Origin: DATAXV01 sp036272915
GTDB lineage: Bacteria; Chloroflexota; Dormibacteria; Dormibacterales; Dormibacteraceae
Assembly: GCA_036272915.1 (NCBI GenBank)
Contig: DATAXV010000090.1
Span: 1-36,580, forward strand
Length of the DNA stretch: 36,580 nucleotides
Direction: 5' to 3'
The position numbers and the translations under genes are program-made. A model generated the notes under the pieces. It was not told the DNA's origin, did not search any database, and saw only the letters and a list, made by a program, of their open reading frames with translations. Of the stretch, positions 1 through 10,331 are shown one piece after another (within the stretch, counting starts at the first letter, position 1; every line of letters begins with the position of its first letter).

Positions 1-641
1 TAGAGGATGTCGCCGGGCAGCTTGGTCGAGATCACCGTCGGGCTGGTGAAGTTGGCCCGGTGCACCGTGATCGAGAGCGTCCGCGACCCCCGCTGGATGC
101 CGAGGACGACGGTGGTGCCGGGCTTGCCCTTGATCAGGGCCGACGCCCGGTCGTCGCTCATCCCCTTGGTGTTGCGGCCGTCGATGGTCAGGATCACGTC
201 GCCCGGCTGGATCCCGGCCTTCTGCGCCGGCGAGTTGGCGATGACCCCGGTGATGGTCGGATGCTCGCCGGAGAAGGCGACGTAGACCCCGATCAGCCCC
301 GTGTACTGGTTCGCGTAGTCCTGCTGCTCCTGCTTGTACTGCTGCGGGGTCAGGTACATCGTGTGCGGGTCGCCGAGGCCGTGGACCAGAGCCGCCGCGC
401 TCTGCTGGCTGAGCCGGGTGTAGTTGACGTTCGGGTAGTAGTAGTAGGTCCGGATGTCGCGGGAGATGGCGTTGAGGGTGGCGTCGTCGATCGTGCTCGA
501 CTGCGACCCCCCGAAGACCGGCACCAGATCCGGGAACCGCTGGTCGAGGAAGGCCCCCGCCGAGGCCGAGACCAGCACCAGCAGGACCAGACCCAGGCCC
601 AGGGTCAGCCGGCGGATCAGGGGGTTGGCGATTCTGGACAC
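1..641 (-). CDS. S41 family C-terminal processing protease, N-terminal part (runs off the window)
   Basis: Only the first 213 codons are in the window. The GTG start at 641 gives an Arg-rich N-terminus followed by one hydrophobic segment (about residues 12-30), a signal anchor or signal peptide. Next come a helical region containing GLGDPHTMYLTP (residues 88-99), which matches the cap segment of CtpA-type proteases, and a PDZ domain (about 112-197) with SPAQKAGIQPGDVIL. The catalytic Ser/Lys core lies beyond base 1. Family knowledge: these envelope proteases cleave substrate C-termini, and PDZ binding gates activity. It sits 66 bases downstream of ftsX on the same strand, an ftsE-ftsX-ctp arrangement also seen in other bacteria, which suggests a link to cell-wall remodelling. 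The frame stays open upstream of 641, so the start is not certain, and I see no clear Shine-Dalgarno sequence. Confidence 0.85.
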   Translation of the reverse strand, partial: MSRIANPLIRRLTLGLGLVLLVLVSASAGAFLDQRFPDLVPVFGGSQSSTIDDATLNAISRDIRTYYYYPNVNYTRLSQQSAAALVHGLGDPHTMYLTPQQYKQEQQDYANQYTGLIGVYVAFSGEHPTITGVIANSPAQKAGIQPGDVILTIDGRNTKGMSDDRASALIKGKPGTTVVLGIQRGSRTLSITVHRANFTSPTVISTKLPGDIL

Positions 642-707
642 GCTGGACAGTAAAACGCACGGGTCGCCGCCGACGCCGTTTCGAGGCGGGACACGGTCCC
701 GACCGGG

Positions 708-1604
708 TCAGATCCGGACGTACCGGCGGACGCCGATGAAGCTGCCCAGGGCGCCGAGCAGGGCGCCACCGCCCAGCAGCTCGATCCCCAGTGTGGTCAC
801 GAAGGTGGGATCGTAGGAGAGGGGCACGAAGAAGAGCTGGGAGTGGAACCGCTCGACGAAGGGCTGGTAGCCGGCGGTGACGACGCCCACGGCGAGGGCC
901 GCGGCGATCAACCCGGTCAGCACCCCCTCGATCAGGAAGGGCCAGCGCACGAACCACTCGGTGGCGCCGACCAGCTTCATCACCTCGATCTCGTGCCGGC
1001 GGTGGAAGACGGCGGTCCGGATCGTGTTCATGACGATGACGATGGAGACCAGGACGAGGATCCCGAGCAGGGCCAGGCCGCCCAGCGTCAGCCACTGGGA
1101 GAGGCGCAGGACGTTGTTGATGAACGGCCCCTGGTAGTCGGTCGGATTGGTCGGGTCGACCCCGACCCAGCGCCTCGCCAGGGCGTTGATCTGGCTGATC
1201 GAGGAGAGGCTGCGGACGTGGACCTCGATCTCCGCCGGCACCGGGTTGCCCTGGACCTGCTGGATCAGCTGCTGGTTCTGCGGGTTGGAGGCGAGCTGGT
1301 CCATCACCTGCTGCTTGGTCAGGAAGCTGACGCTGGAGACGTCGGGCCGGGCCCGAAGCTGCGCCTCGAACTCGTAGACGGTGGGCAGCGTGGTCCCGTC
1401 GGCGACGCTGATCGTGATCACGCTCACCTTCTGCCGGTAGCCCTGCAGCACCTGGTCGAGAGCATGGCCGATGAGGAGGCTGATGCCGGCCAGGATCAGC
1501 ACCAGGCCGATCGAGATCACCGCCGCGAAGCTGACGCTCGCGTTGCGATGGAAGCTCTGCCAGGCGCTCTCAAACGCGTAGCGCAGGTGCCGGAACGGTT
1601 TCAT
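708..1604 (-). CDS. ftsX: FtsX, permease-like subunit of the FtsEX division complex
   Basis: This 298-residue protein has the FtsX layout: a cytoplasmic N-terminus, a first membrane helix (about 24-48), an extracytoplasmic domain (about 55-165), then three more membrane helices to the C-terminus. FtsX partners the FtsE ATPase at the membrane and controls peptidoglycan hydrolases during division; it is not thought to transport a substrate. The ATG at 1604 lies inside the 3' end of ftsE (35-base overlap) and is preceded by GGGAG five bases upstream, so translation is probably coupled. Length and topology are normal for the family. No defect is visible. Confidence 0.93.
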   Translation of the reverse strand: MKPFRHLRYAFESAWQSFHRNASVSFAAVISIGLVLILAGISLLIGHALDQVLQGYRQKVSVITISVADGTTLPTVYEFEAQLRARPDVSSVSFLTKQQVMDQLASNPQNQQLIQQVQGNPVPAEIEVHVRSLSSISQINALARRWVGVDPTNPTDYQGPFINNVLRLSQWLTLGGLALLGILVLVSIVIVMNTIRTAVFHRRHEIEVMKLVGATEWFVRWPFLIEGVLTGLIAAALAVGVVTAGYQPFVERFHSQLFFVPLSYDPTFVTTLGIELLGGGALLGALGSFIGVRRYVRI

Positions 1605-2310
1605 GGTATCTCCCGCCGATGGCGTCGAGGACGATCTGGCCGTGGTCGAGGCGGACCACGCGCCGGCGGAGCAGGTCGACGATGTCGCGGTTGTGGGTGG
1701 CCATGATCACGGTCGCCCCGCCGGCGTTGATGCGCAGGAAGAGCTGCATGATCTCCCAGCCCGTCGCCGGGTCGAGGTTGCCGGTGGGCTCGTCGGCGAC
1801 GATCAGGCGCGGCGCATGGACCAGAGCCCGAGCGATGCCCACCCGCTGCTGCTCGCCGCCGGAGAGCTCGCCCGGATACTCGCGACCCTTGCCGTCCAGG
1901 CCGACCACGTCCAGCACCTCCCCCACCCGTCGCCGGAGCGAGCGGCCGCCGGCGCCGGTGACGCGGAGGGCGAAGGCGACGTTCTCCCAGACCGTCATCC
2001 GGGGCAGGAGCTTGAAGTCCTGGTGGACCAGGCCGACCTCACGCCGCAGGCGGGGCAGCTGCCGCCGCCTGAGGTTGCCCAGGTCATGGCCGTGGACGAT
2101 GATGCGGCCTTCGGTGCCGCGCTCCTCGCGGATGAGCAGGCGGACCATCGTCGACTTGCCCGCTCCGGAGGGACCGACCAGGAAGAGGAAGTCGCCCTCG
2201 GGCACCGCGAGATCGATGTCCTTGAGCGCCTCGGTGCCGTTCGGATAGCGCTTCCAAACATGCTCGAAGCGGACCATCAGCGGTGGGCCGGAGCCATGCG
2301 ATGTCAGCAT
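1570..2310 (-). CDS. ftsE: FtsE, ATP-binding subunit of the FtsEX division complex
   Basis: This is an ABC ATPase of up to 246 residues. It shows Walker A GPSGAGKST (46-54), a Q-loop followed by the FtsE-typical DFKLLP (98-103), the signature LSGGEQQR (149-156), Walker B LIVADEP (169-175) and an H-loop in MATHNRD. It hydrolyses ATP in the cytoplasm and drives FtsX. Two ATG starts are possible: 2310 and 2277. The second begins with MVRFEHVWKRYPNG, which is where most FtsE proteins start. Neither has a good Shine-Dalgarno sequence. A strong sigma70-like promoter lies just upstream at 2357-2386. The gene runs directly into ftsX. Confidence 0.95.
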   Translation of the reverse strand: MLTSHGSGPPLMVRFEHVWKRYPNGTEALKDIDLAVPEGDFLFLVGPSGAGKSTMVRLLIREERGTEGRIIVHGHDLGNLRRRQLPRLRREVGLVHQDFKLLPRMTVWENVAFALRVTGAGGRSLRRRVGEVLDVVGLDGKGREYPGELSGGEQQRVGIARALVHAPRLIVADEPTGNLDPATGWEIMQLFLRINAGGATVIMATHNRDIVDLLRRRVVRLDHGQIVLDAIGGRYHETVPAPALRV

Positions 2311-2356
2311 AGTTGTGCAGGGACGTGTGGGAATCGGGACGGCGTCGTCAGCGGCG

Positions 2357-2386
2357 AGTATATCCAGCCGGAGCCGCCCAGGTCAA
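2357..2386 (-). promoter_or_regulatory. Sigma70-like promoter for ftsEX
   Basis: On the minus strand TTGACC (2386-2381) is followed after 18 bases by TATACT (2362-2357). Transcription would start near 2350, giving a leader of about 40 bases before the ftsE ATG at 2310. It lies in the 102-base gap between prfB and ftsE. Both boxes match the consensus at five of six positions, the best promoter-like match I found in the window. It implies that ftsEX can be transcribed separately from secA-prfB. Confidence 0.7.
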
Positions 2387-2412
2387 ACGCTGGCCGCGCC
2401 CTCGGCGGTCGA

Positions 2413-3521
2413 CTAGTCCAGCTGCATCCGCAGCCAGCCCTCGATCAGCGGCTCGATGTCCCCGTCCAGCACCGACTGGGCGTTGCCCACCTCGACCCCG
2501 GAGCGGACGTCCTTGACCAGGGTGTACGGCTGCAGCACGTAGTTGCGGATCTGGCTGCCGAACTCGGCCGGCAGCACCTGGCCGCGCAGCTCGGCCCGCT
2601 TGCGCTGCTCCTCCTCCTGCTTGCGAGCGAAGATGCGGGAGCGCAGGATGCGCATGGCGATGTCCCGGTTCTTCATCTGCGAGCGCTCGTTCTGGCAGGA
2701 GGCGACGATGCCCGTGGGCAGGTGCGTGATCCGCACCGCCGAGTCGGTCTTGTTGACGTGCTGGCCGCCGGCCCCCGTCGACCGGTAGGTGTCGATGCGC
2801 AGGTCGTCCGAGTTGATCTCGACCTGGTTCTCCTCGGTCTCGTCCAGCTGGGGCATGACCTCGACCAGGGCGAACGAGGTGTGGCGGCGGTGGTTCTGGT
2901 CGAAGGGCGAGATCCGGACCAGCCGGTGGACGCCGTGCTCGGATCGGAGCAGGCCGTAGGGCCGCTTGCCCCGGAAGAGGAGGGTCGCGCTCTTCAGGCC
3001 CGCCTCCTCACCGGCGGACGCCTCGAGCAGCTCCGTCTGCAGGCCGGGCCGCACCACCGACACCTGGTGCGGCGACGGCTGCGCCCACTTGCTGTACATG
3101 CGGACCAGCATCTCCACCCAGTCCTGGGCCTCGATGCCGCCCTGGCCGGCGCTGATCGTGACCACGGCGTCGTGCCCCGAGTAGGGGTCGGAGAAGAGGA
3201 GCTCCAGCTCGCGCTGGCGGACCTCCCTGTCCAGCGCCTGGGTCTCGGTGTCGATCTGGGCGCCGAGCTCCTCGTCGCCGGCCGCGAGCTCGGTCAGCTC
3301 GACCAGGTCGCGGGCACGGCGCTCCAGGTCCGCCCAGGAGCTGATCTCGTCGCGGTTCTCAGACGCCTCGCGCGCCCGCGCGCTGGCGATGGCCGGGTCG
3401 TCCCACGCCCCGGGCAGGGCCAGCTTCTCCTCTAGTTCGTCGGCCCGCCTGGCCTTGCCGGGCAGGTCAAAGATGCTCCTTCAGCTCGAGGATCCGCCGC
3501 AGCAACGTCTCAGGCCTGTGT

Positions 3522-3532
<11 letters not shown>
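2413..3532 (-). CDS. prfB: Peptide chain release factor 2, expressed by programmed +1 frameshift
   Basis: The gene is in two frames. The ATG at 3532 opens 21 codons ending ...AAG GAG CAT CTT, followed by an in-frame TGA at 3469-3467. Skipping one base (3469) continues at GAC (3468) for 351 codons to the TAG at 2415-2413, giving about 372 residues, close to the usual RF2 length. The long frame has its own stop at 3483-3481 and no good start below it, so the frameshift is needed for a full product. RF2 markers are the SPF tripeptide in RISPFDQ (reads UGA/UAA) and GAGGQHVNKT with the catalytic GGQ. RF2 releases peptides at UGA and UAA; low RF2 favours the shift, giving autoregulation. The start overlaps the end of secA by 11 bases. 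Confidence 0.95.
3466..3481 (-). promoter_or_regulatory. prfB programmed +1 frameshift site
   Basis: The minus strand reads AAGGAG CAT CTT TGA C. The Shine-Dalgarno-like AAGGAG lies three bases before the CTT slip codon, with UGA and a following C, which is the same geometry as the well-studied RF2 sites. The ribosome slips from CTT to TTT and resumes at GAC. Sequence and spacing are seen directly; function is inferred from the conserved RF2 mechanism. Confidence 0.93.
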
Positions 3533-6308
<2,776 letters not shown>

Positions 6309-6363
6309 GGGCCGCCAGTCCTAAAGGCCGTGAACGCGGTCCGCGCGCCCCTCGCCGCCAAGT

Positions 6364-6735
6364 TCAGCCGCCGGTCCGCACCCGCTCCAGCTCATCGCCC
6401 TCCACCAGCCCCAGCCGGGCGCTGGTCCCGGCGGGCAGTTCGACCACGCTCTGGGCACGCAGGACCAGCGGCACCATCCGCCAGGGCCGGAGCTCGGGCA
6501 CGACGCGGACGACGCGCAGACGGCGGTCGAGGAAGACGGCGTCGAGCGTGAATCGCATGAACCACATATGGATGCCGTTGCAGGGTTTGATCCACATGCC
6601 CTCGCCCGGCTCCAGCCCGGCCCGGCCGAGCAGGCCGATGCCGCGGCCGATGAAGGTCCGGGGCACGCGCACGCGGTCGGCGACCACCTCGCCCGTGCGC
6701 AGCAGGCGGAGCGACGCTGCCTCCTTGGACCTCAC
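6364..6735 (-). CDS. DUF192 family protein
   Basis: A small protein of up to 123 residues from a GTG start at 6735. The core GLLGRAGLEPGEGMWIKPC, followed by IHMWFMRFTLDAVFLD and a C-terminal VVELPAGTSARLGLVEGD, is characteristic of the DUF192 beta-barrel family. The function of this family is not established; many members are secreted or membrane-linked, but no signal peptide is visible here. It lies 55 bases upstream of secA on the same strand, so the two could be co-transcribed, and is divergent from the hydrolase at 6761 with only 25 bases between. The exact start is unsure: AAGGAGG occurs inside the first codons, so a shorter form is possible. Confidence 0.8.
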   Translation of the reverse strand: MRSKEAASLRLLRTGEVVADRVRVPRTFIGRGIGLLGRAGLEPGEGMWIKPCNGIHMWFMRFTLDAVFLDRRLRVVRVVPELRPWRMVPLVLRAQSVVELPAGTSARLGLVEGDELERVRTGG

Positions 6736-6760
6736 CGTCCCGATACGCTACCTCTTCGGA

Positions 6761-7507
6761 ATGCCAGAGTTCACCTCACAAGGCCTCCGGCTCCGCTACG
6801 AGGTGGCGGGGCCCTGGGAGGCTCCTCCCATCGTCCTCGTCCACGGCTTCGCCAGCGACTTCGAGACCAACTGGGTCGGCTCTCGCTGGCGGACCACGCT
6901 GGAGGACGCGGGCTTCCTGGTCATCGGCATGGACTGCCGGGGCCACGGCCAGTCGGACAAGCCCCATGATGTCGACGCCTACGCGCGTCCGGTGATGGCG
7001 GCCGACGTGGCCAACCTGCTCGACTACCTCGACGTGCGAAGAGCCGACTACCTGGGCTACTCGATGGGCTCGCGGATCGGCTTCGAGCTGGCCATGCACG
7101 CCCCCGAGCGGCTGGGACGCATGGTGCTCGGTGGCGTCGGCTATCGCGGCGCCGACCACTCCTTCGACCCCGAGCTGGTCGCCCGCCGGCTGCGCGGCGA
7201 CGAGAGCCTCGGCGACGAGCACGGCTTCTACCGCTTCGCCACGTCCCGGCCGTACAACGACCTGGAGGCGCTGGCCTGCTGCATCGTCGGCCAGGAGACG
7301 CCGCTGCCCGAGGTGCCGCTGGAGGAGATCGAGAACCAGGTGCTGCTGGTCATCGGGGACCGCGACGAGCTGGCGGGCGACGCGCCGATGCTGGTCGAAC
7401 GGCTCCCCCACGCCCGGCTGGTCACGCTCCAGGGACGTAACCATATGAGCGCCGTGCCCGCCCGCCCCTTCAAGGAGGCGGCGCTGGCGTTCCTGGCCGA
7501 GGACTGA
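6761..7507 (+). CDS. Alpha/beta-fold hydrolase
   Basis: This is a 248-residue single-domain hydrolase. It shows the oxyanion motif LVHGFASD (26-33), the nucleophile elbow GYSMGS with Ser101, an acid in GDRDE (Asp202) and His228 in GRNHMS, the full catalytic triad in order. There is no signal peptide, so it is probably cytoplasmic. The lid between strands 6 and 7 is short. The frame is open upstream to 6548, but that part is antisense to the DUF192 gene, and the ATG at 6761 starts exactly where the family begins. The substrate cannot be told; esterase, lactonase or C-C hydrolase are all possible. It ends 2 bases before the convergent pilin gene. Confidence 0.85.
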   Translation: MPEFTSQGLRLRYEVAGPWEAPPIVLVHGFASDFETNWVGSRWRTTLEDAGFLVIGMDCRGHGQSDKPHDVDAYARPVMAADVANLLDYLDVRRADYLGYSMGSRIGFELAMHAPERLGRMVLGGVGYRGADHSFDPELVARRLRGDESLGDEHGFYRFATSRPYNDLEALACCIVGQETPLPEVPLEEIENQVLLVIGDRDELAGDAPMLVERLPHARLVTLQGRNHMSAVPARPFKEAALAFLAED

Positions 7508-7509
7508 CG

Positions 7510-7701
7510 CTACTTCGTCTGGAGGCCGTTGATGACGTCCTGGAACGTGTCCTTTATGGTGTTGCCGAGAGTGGAGAGGACGAGCACCACCACCACGGCC
7601 ACCAGGACCAGGATGAGGGCGTACTCGACCATGCCCTGTCCGCGACGGTCACGGAAGGGAAGCGACATGATCCAGGTGCGCACGCGCTGCACGGAGTTCA
7701 A
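7510..7701 (-). CDS. Flp/Fap-type pilin, orphan
   Basis: This is a 63-residue prepilin. After a basic leader comes DRRG|QGMVEYALILVLV: a prepilin peptidase site after Gly21, Glu at +5 of the mature protein, then about 20 hydrophobic residues. This is the class III signal of Flp/Tad pilins. The short C-terminal tail is polar. AGGAGGT stands just before a TTG start at 7701; the GTG at 7692 or the ATG at 7668 are alternatives. Flp pilins polymerise into Tad pili, but no tad/cpa assembly gene is in the window, so the machinery must be encoded elsewhere or this small protein has another role. A run of nine G lies 37-45 bases upstream of the start. Confidence 0.85.
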   Translation of the reverse strand: MNSVQRVRTWIMSLPFRDRRGQGMVEYALILVLVAVVVVLVLSTLGNTIKDTFQDVINGLQTK

Positions 7702-7773
7702 CTCACCTCCTGCGGTTCTGACTCCGCCCGCCGGAGGCCCCCCCCCGGAAGACGATACGGGTGAATCCTACCA

Positions 7774-7818
7774 GTCACGGGACTTACGGACTATCGGGCC
7801 CGGACACGGTCCCGTGAC
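7774..7818 (-). terminator. Inverted repeat after the GT2 gene, possible terminator or attenuator
   Basis: Perfect 10-base arms GTCACGGGAC (7774-7783) and GTCCCGTGAC (7809-7818) enclose 25 bases that contain the small palindrome CGGGCCCG. It begins 2 bases past the stop of the glycosyltransferase at 7821 and precedes the pilin gene. There is no T-run after the stem in either direction, so it is not a classic intrinsic terminator; it could also stabilise an mRNA end or bind a protein. Confidence 0.45.
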
Positions 7819-7820
7819 GC

Positions 7821-8552
7821 TCAGCCGAACAGCCGGAGTCGCAGCAGATCCCGAAGCATCTGCGTCGAGTGGACCACCGGCGACACCCGGCTGGTGTCGG
7901 AGTTGAGCCACCGGACCGGCACCTCGACGACGCGGAAGCCGGCCCGCTTGGCCCGCCACAGCACCTCGACGTCGAAGGCGAAGCCCTCGGTCCGGGTGGC
8001 CGCGAACGACTCCCTCGCGACCGTCGCCCGGAAGAGCTTGAAGCCGCACTGCGTGTCCCGGAACTCGGGCAGCAGCAGCAGCCGGACGAGGACGTTGAAG
8101 CCCTTGCCCATCACCCTGCGGTAGAAGGGCTGGTTGACCTCGCGAGCGCCGGGTGCGGCACGCGAGCCGAAGGCGACGTCGGCGCCATCCTCGATCGCCT
8201 GCTCCAGGCGCGGCAATTCCTCGATCGGGGTCGAGAGGTCGGCGTCGCTGTAGAGGATCAGCTCCCCCCGCGCCGCCCGCACCCCCTCGCAGACGGCCTT
8301 GCCCTTGCCCCGGTTGGGACGGAGCTGGATCACCCTGACGCGGGGCCGCTCCGACTGGAGGCGGCGCATGTAGTCGAGGGTGCCGTCGATGCTGCCGTCG
8401 TCGACGAGGACCAGCTCGTACGATCGCCGGGCGCCCTCGAGATAGGCGATGGCGTGGCGCACGGTGCCGGGCAGTCGTGGTTCCTCGTTATAGGCGGGGA
8501 TGACGATGCTCAGGCGGACGTTATCGTCGGGATTCGTCGCGACCCTCCGCAA
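7821..8552 (-). CDS. GT2 family glycosyltransferase, polyprenyl-phosphate hexosyltransferase-like
   Basis: This is a 243-residue GT-A enzyme. VIPAYNEE (17-24), VDDGSIDGT (50-58) and YSDADLSTP with the DxD-type metal site are visible, and DTQCGFKLF is typical of the dolichyl-phosphate beta-glucosyltransferase-like branch. There is no C-terminal membrane domain. It probably moves a sugar from a nucleotide-sugar to a lipid phosphate at the cytoplasmic face. The start is a TTG at 8552 that overlaps the upstream transferase gene by 32 bases. It forms a two-gene unit with the WecG/TagA enzyme. The donor sugar cannot be read from the sequence. Confidence 0.85.
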   Translation of the reverse strand: MRRVATNPDDNVRLSIVIPAYNEEPRLPGTVRHAIAYLEGARRSYELVLVDDGSIDGTLDYMRRLQSERPRVRVIQLRPNRGKGKAVCEGVRAARGELILYSDADLSTPIEELPRLEQAIEDGADVAFGSRAAPGAREVNQPFYRRVMGKGFNVLVRLLLLPEFRDTQCGFKLFRATVARESFAATRTEGFAFDVEVLWRAKRAGFRVVEVPVRWLNSDTSRVSPVVHSTQMLRDLLRLRLFG

Positions 8553-9261
8553 GCACCGCGAAAAGATACACGAGGATGACGGCCATCCGCCGTGCCCGCC
8601 ACGGTTGGAGCATCAGGCGCCAGGTCCACTCCAGGTGCGCCCGCTGCATCCACCGCGGCGCCCGGCGGATCCGGCCCGATAGATAGTCGAAGGTCCCCCC
8701 CACCCCGATCGCGACCGGCACCTCCAGGCGCTGCCGGTTGCGGTCGATCCACAGCTCCTGCCGCGGGTGGCCGTAGGCGACGAGGAGGACGTCAGGACGG
8801 GCGCGATTGACGGCGGTGACCGTGGCCCGGTCATCCTCGGGCAGCGGCGACCCCGGCTCCGCGCCGCAGACGACGAGGCCGGGATGGCGCTCGGCCAGGC
8901 GGCGCCCGGCCTCGGCCGCCACCCCCGGCCGGGCGCCGAGCAGGAACAGCCGGCCGGCGCGGCCGGCCAGGCGCCCGCTCAGCTCGTCGACGAGGTCGAC
9001 CCCGGTGACGCGGTCGCGCTGCGGGCAGCCCTTGCGTCGCAGCGCCCAGACCACGTAGTGCCCGTCGGGCAGCGACAGCTCCGCCCGCTCCAGCGCCTGC
9101 CGGAAGTCGGCGTCGCGGCGGGCGGCCATCACGAACTCGGGGTTCACGGTCGCCACCATCCGCGCCGGACCGCCGGCCTCGGTCATGCGATCGATCGCGT
9201 CGAGGGCGCCCTTCATCTCCATGCTGTCGACGCGCACGCCGAGCACGCGGGCCTCACACAT
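8521..9261 (-). CDS. WecG/TagA/CpsF family glycosyltransferase (GT26)
   Basis: This 246-residue protein carries the family signatures MVATVNPEFVMAARRD, LPDGHYVVWA, GVDLVDELS, VAYGHPRQELWID and GVGGTFDYLSGRIRRAP. Such enzymes add N-acetylmannosaminuronate or N-acetylmannosamine to undecaprenyl-PP-GlcNAc, the second step after WecA. A WecA homologue is in this window at 23828-24937, so the pair could start a surface glycan or teichoic-acid-like polymer. The ATG at 9261 gives MCEARVLGVRVD, the usual N-terminus; the open frame further upstream is antisense to the plus-strand glycosyltransferase. The start codon lies within an inverted repeat (9254-9279) shared with the divergent gene. Confidence 0.88.
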   Translation of the reverse strand: MCEARVLGVRVDSMEMKGALDAIDRMTEAGGPARMVATVNPEFVMAARRDADFRQALERAELSLPDGHYVVWALRRKGCPQRDRVTGVDLVDELSGRLAGRAGRLFLLGARPGVAAEAGRRLAERHPGLVVCGAEPGSPLPEDDRATVTAVNRARPDVLLVAYGHPRQELWIDRNRQRLEVPVAIGVGGTFDYLSGRIRRAPRWMQRAHLEWTWRLMLQPWRARRMAVILVYLFAVLAEGRDESRR

Positions 9262-9279
9262 CGCCCATATGATGTGTGA
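9254..9279. promoter_or_regulatory. Inverted repeat between divergent glycosyltransferase genes
   Basis: Perfect 9-base arms TCACACATC and GATGTGTGA are separated by 8 bases. The left arm contains the start codon of the WecG-like gene, and a plus-strand TATGAT (9268-9273), a possible -10 box for the next gene, lies between and across the right arm. I see no matching -35. The position suits an operator, but this is inference from symmetry and place. Confidence 0.4.
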
Positions 9280-9315
9280 CCGAGGCCCTCCGACGCCGGA
9301 AGCCGCCTCGGCAGG

Positions 9316-10329
9316 GTGCACGATGGCAACATCAGAGCCGTGCGCGTCGCCTGCGACATCTCCCACCTCGACCTGACCCGCCCGACCGGGATCTCCGTGT
9401 ACGCCGCCTTCGTCCTCGACGCCCTGCGCGCCCGCGACGACGTCGAGCTGGTGGTGGAGGAGGATCGGGCCGACACCGTGCTCTCCCTCGACGGCCGCTT
9501 CCGGGCGCCGCGCGGAGCGCGATCGGTGACGGCGATCTACGAGCTCGGGCATCTCTTCGACCGCGGCGCGTACCCCGCCCGCCAGTGGCTCTCGCAGAAC
9601 TGGCGGACGGCCTCGGCGGCGCGTCGCTCGGACGCGCTGCTGGCGCCCTCGCGGGCGGTGGCGGTGGGGCTCACCACCTACCTCCGCGTCGACGCCGACC
9701 GGGTCGCCGTCGTCGAACCGCGGCCTCGGGAGTGGTTCCGCCGCGCCCGCCGCGAGGACGTGGACCGGCTGCGGGGAGAGCTCCATCTCCCCGACCCGTA
9801 CCTCGTCGCCGTCGGCGCCGACACGCCGCGCCAGAACCTTGGCCTGCTCGGAAGGGCCTGGGCCCTGGCCCGCCCGCGGCTGCCGGAGGGAGCGGGGCTG
9901 GTGCTGGCCGGACCCGGCGCCTCCCGCACCGCGATCGAGGGCGCGATCGACGTGGGTCGCGTCGAGGACGAGCACCTGACGGCCCTGATCAGCGGCGCCG
10001 CCGGCTGGCTCCGCCCGGCCGTCTACGAGGGCTGCTCGGTCGGCGCCATGGAGGCGATGGCCTGCGGCACCACGCCCCTGGTCGCCGCCACCGGGGCCCT
10101 CCCCCGCACCGTCGACAAGGCGGGGATGGTGCTCGACCCCCACGACCCCGCCGAGTGGGCCGAGGCCATGGTCGCCATCGTCGAGCGGCCCGAGGTCAGG
10201 ACCGCTCTGAGCAACGCCGCCCGCAAGACGATCGCCGACATCCGCCAGCAGCCCATCGACCTGGAGCCGCTGCTCGCCGCCCTCGCCGGGGCGCCGGTCC
10301 CGGCGCCCGTCGCCGGCCCGACCTGCTGA
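9316..10329 (+). CDS. GT-B glycosyltransferase (GT4-like), first of two
   Basis: This protein of about 337 residues has a GT-B arrangement. The N-terminal half starts VRVACDISHLDLTRPTGISVY, shortened here to its key VACDISHL, with the TGI loop near the acceptor. The C-terminal half holds WLRPAVYEGCSVGAMEAMACG, the nucleotide-sugar E-x7-E region. The segment YLVAVGADTPRQNL replaces the usual G-x-x-xxxKN motif, so the Lys is missing and donor binding may differ. The GTG at 9316 is used here; the GTG at 9340 is about as likely, as it leaves the usual short start. Neither has a good ribosome site. The next glycosyltransferase begins 2 bases after its stop. Confidence 0.82.
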   Translation: MHDGNIRAVRVACDISHLDLTRPTGISVYAAFVLDALRARDDVELVVEEDRADTVLSLDGRFRAPRGARSVTAIYELGHLFDRGAYPARQWLSQNWRTASAARRSDALLAPSRAVAVGLTTYLRVDADRVAVVEPRPREWFRRARREDVDRLRGELHLPDPYLVAVGADTPRQNLGLLGRAWALARPRLPEGAGLVLAGPGASRTAIEGAIDVGRVEDEHLTALISGAAGWLRPAVYEGCSVGAMEAMACGTTPLVAATGALPRTVDKAGMVLDPHDPAEWAEAMVAIVERPEVRTALSNAARKTIADIRQQPIDLEPLLAALAGAPVPAPVAGPTC

Positions 10330-10331
10330 CC

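Noticed and set aside
1603..3435. Long plus-strand open frame opposite ftsE and prfB
   Set aside because: It is the mirror of real genes in GC-rich DNA; the translation is rich in Leu, Val, Asp, Arg and Gln with no motif, while the minus strand carries clear ABC ATPase and release-factor motifs.
3467..3483. prfB as a pseudogene because of two stops near its start
   Set aside because: The stop pattern is exactly the conserved +1 frameshift cassette with an SD-like hexamer at the right distance, and the rest of the gene is intact.
8941..8975. GGCCGGC-rich palindromes inside the WecG-like gene
   Set aside because: They encode the RAGRAGR-like stretch of the protein and are expected by chance in such GC-rich coding DNA.
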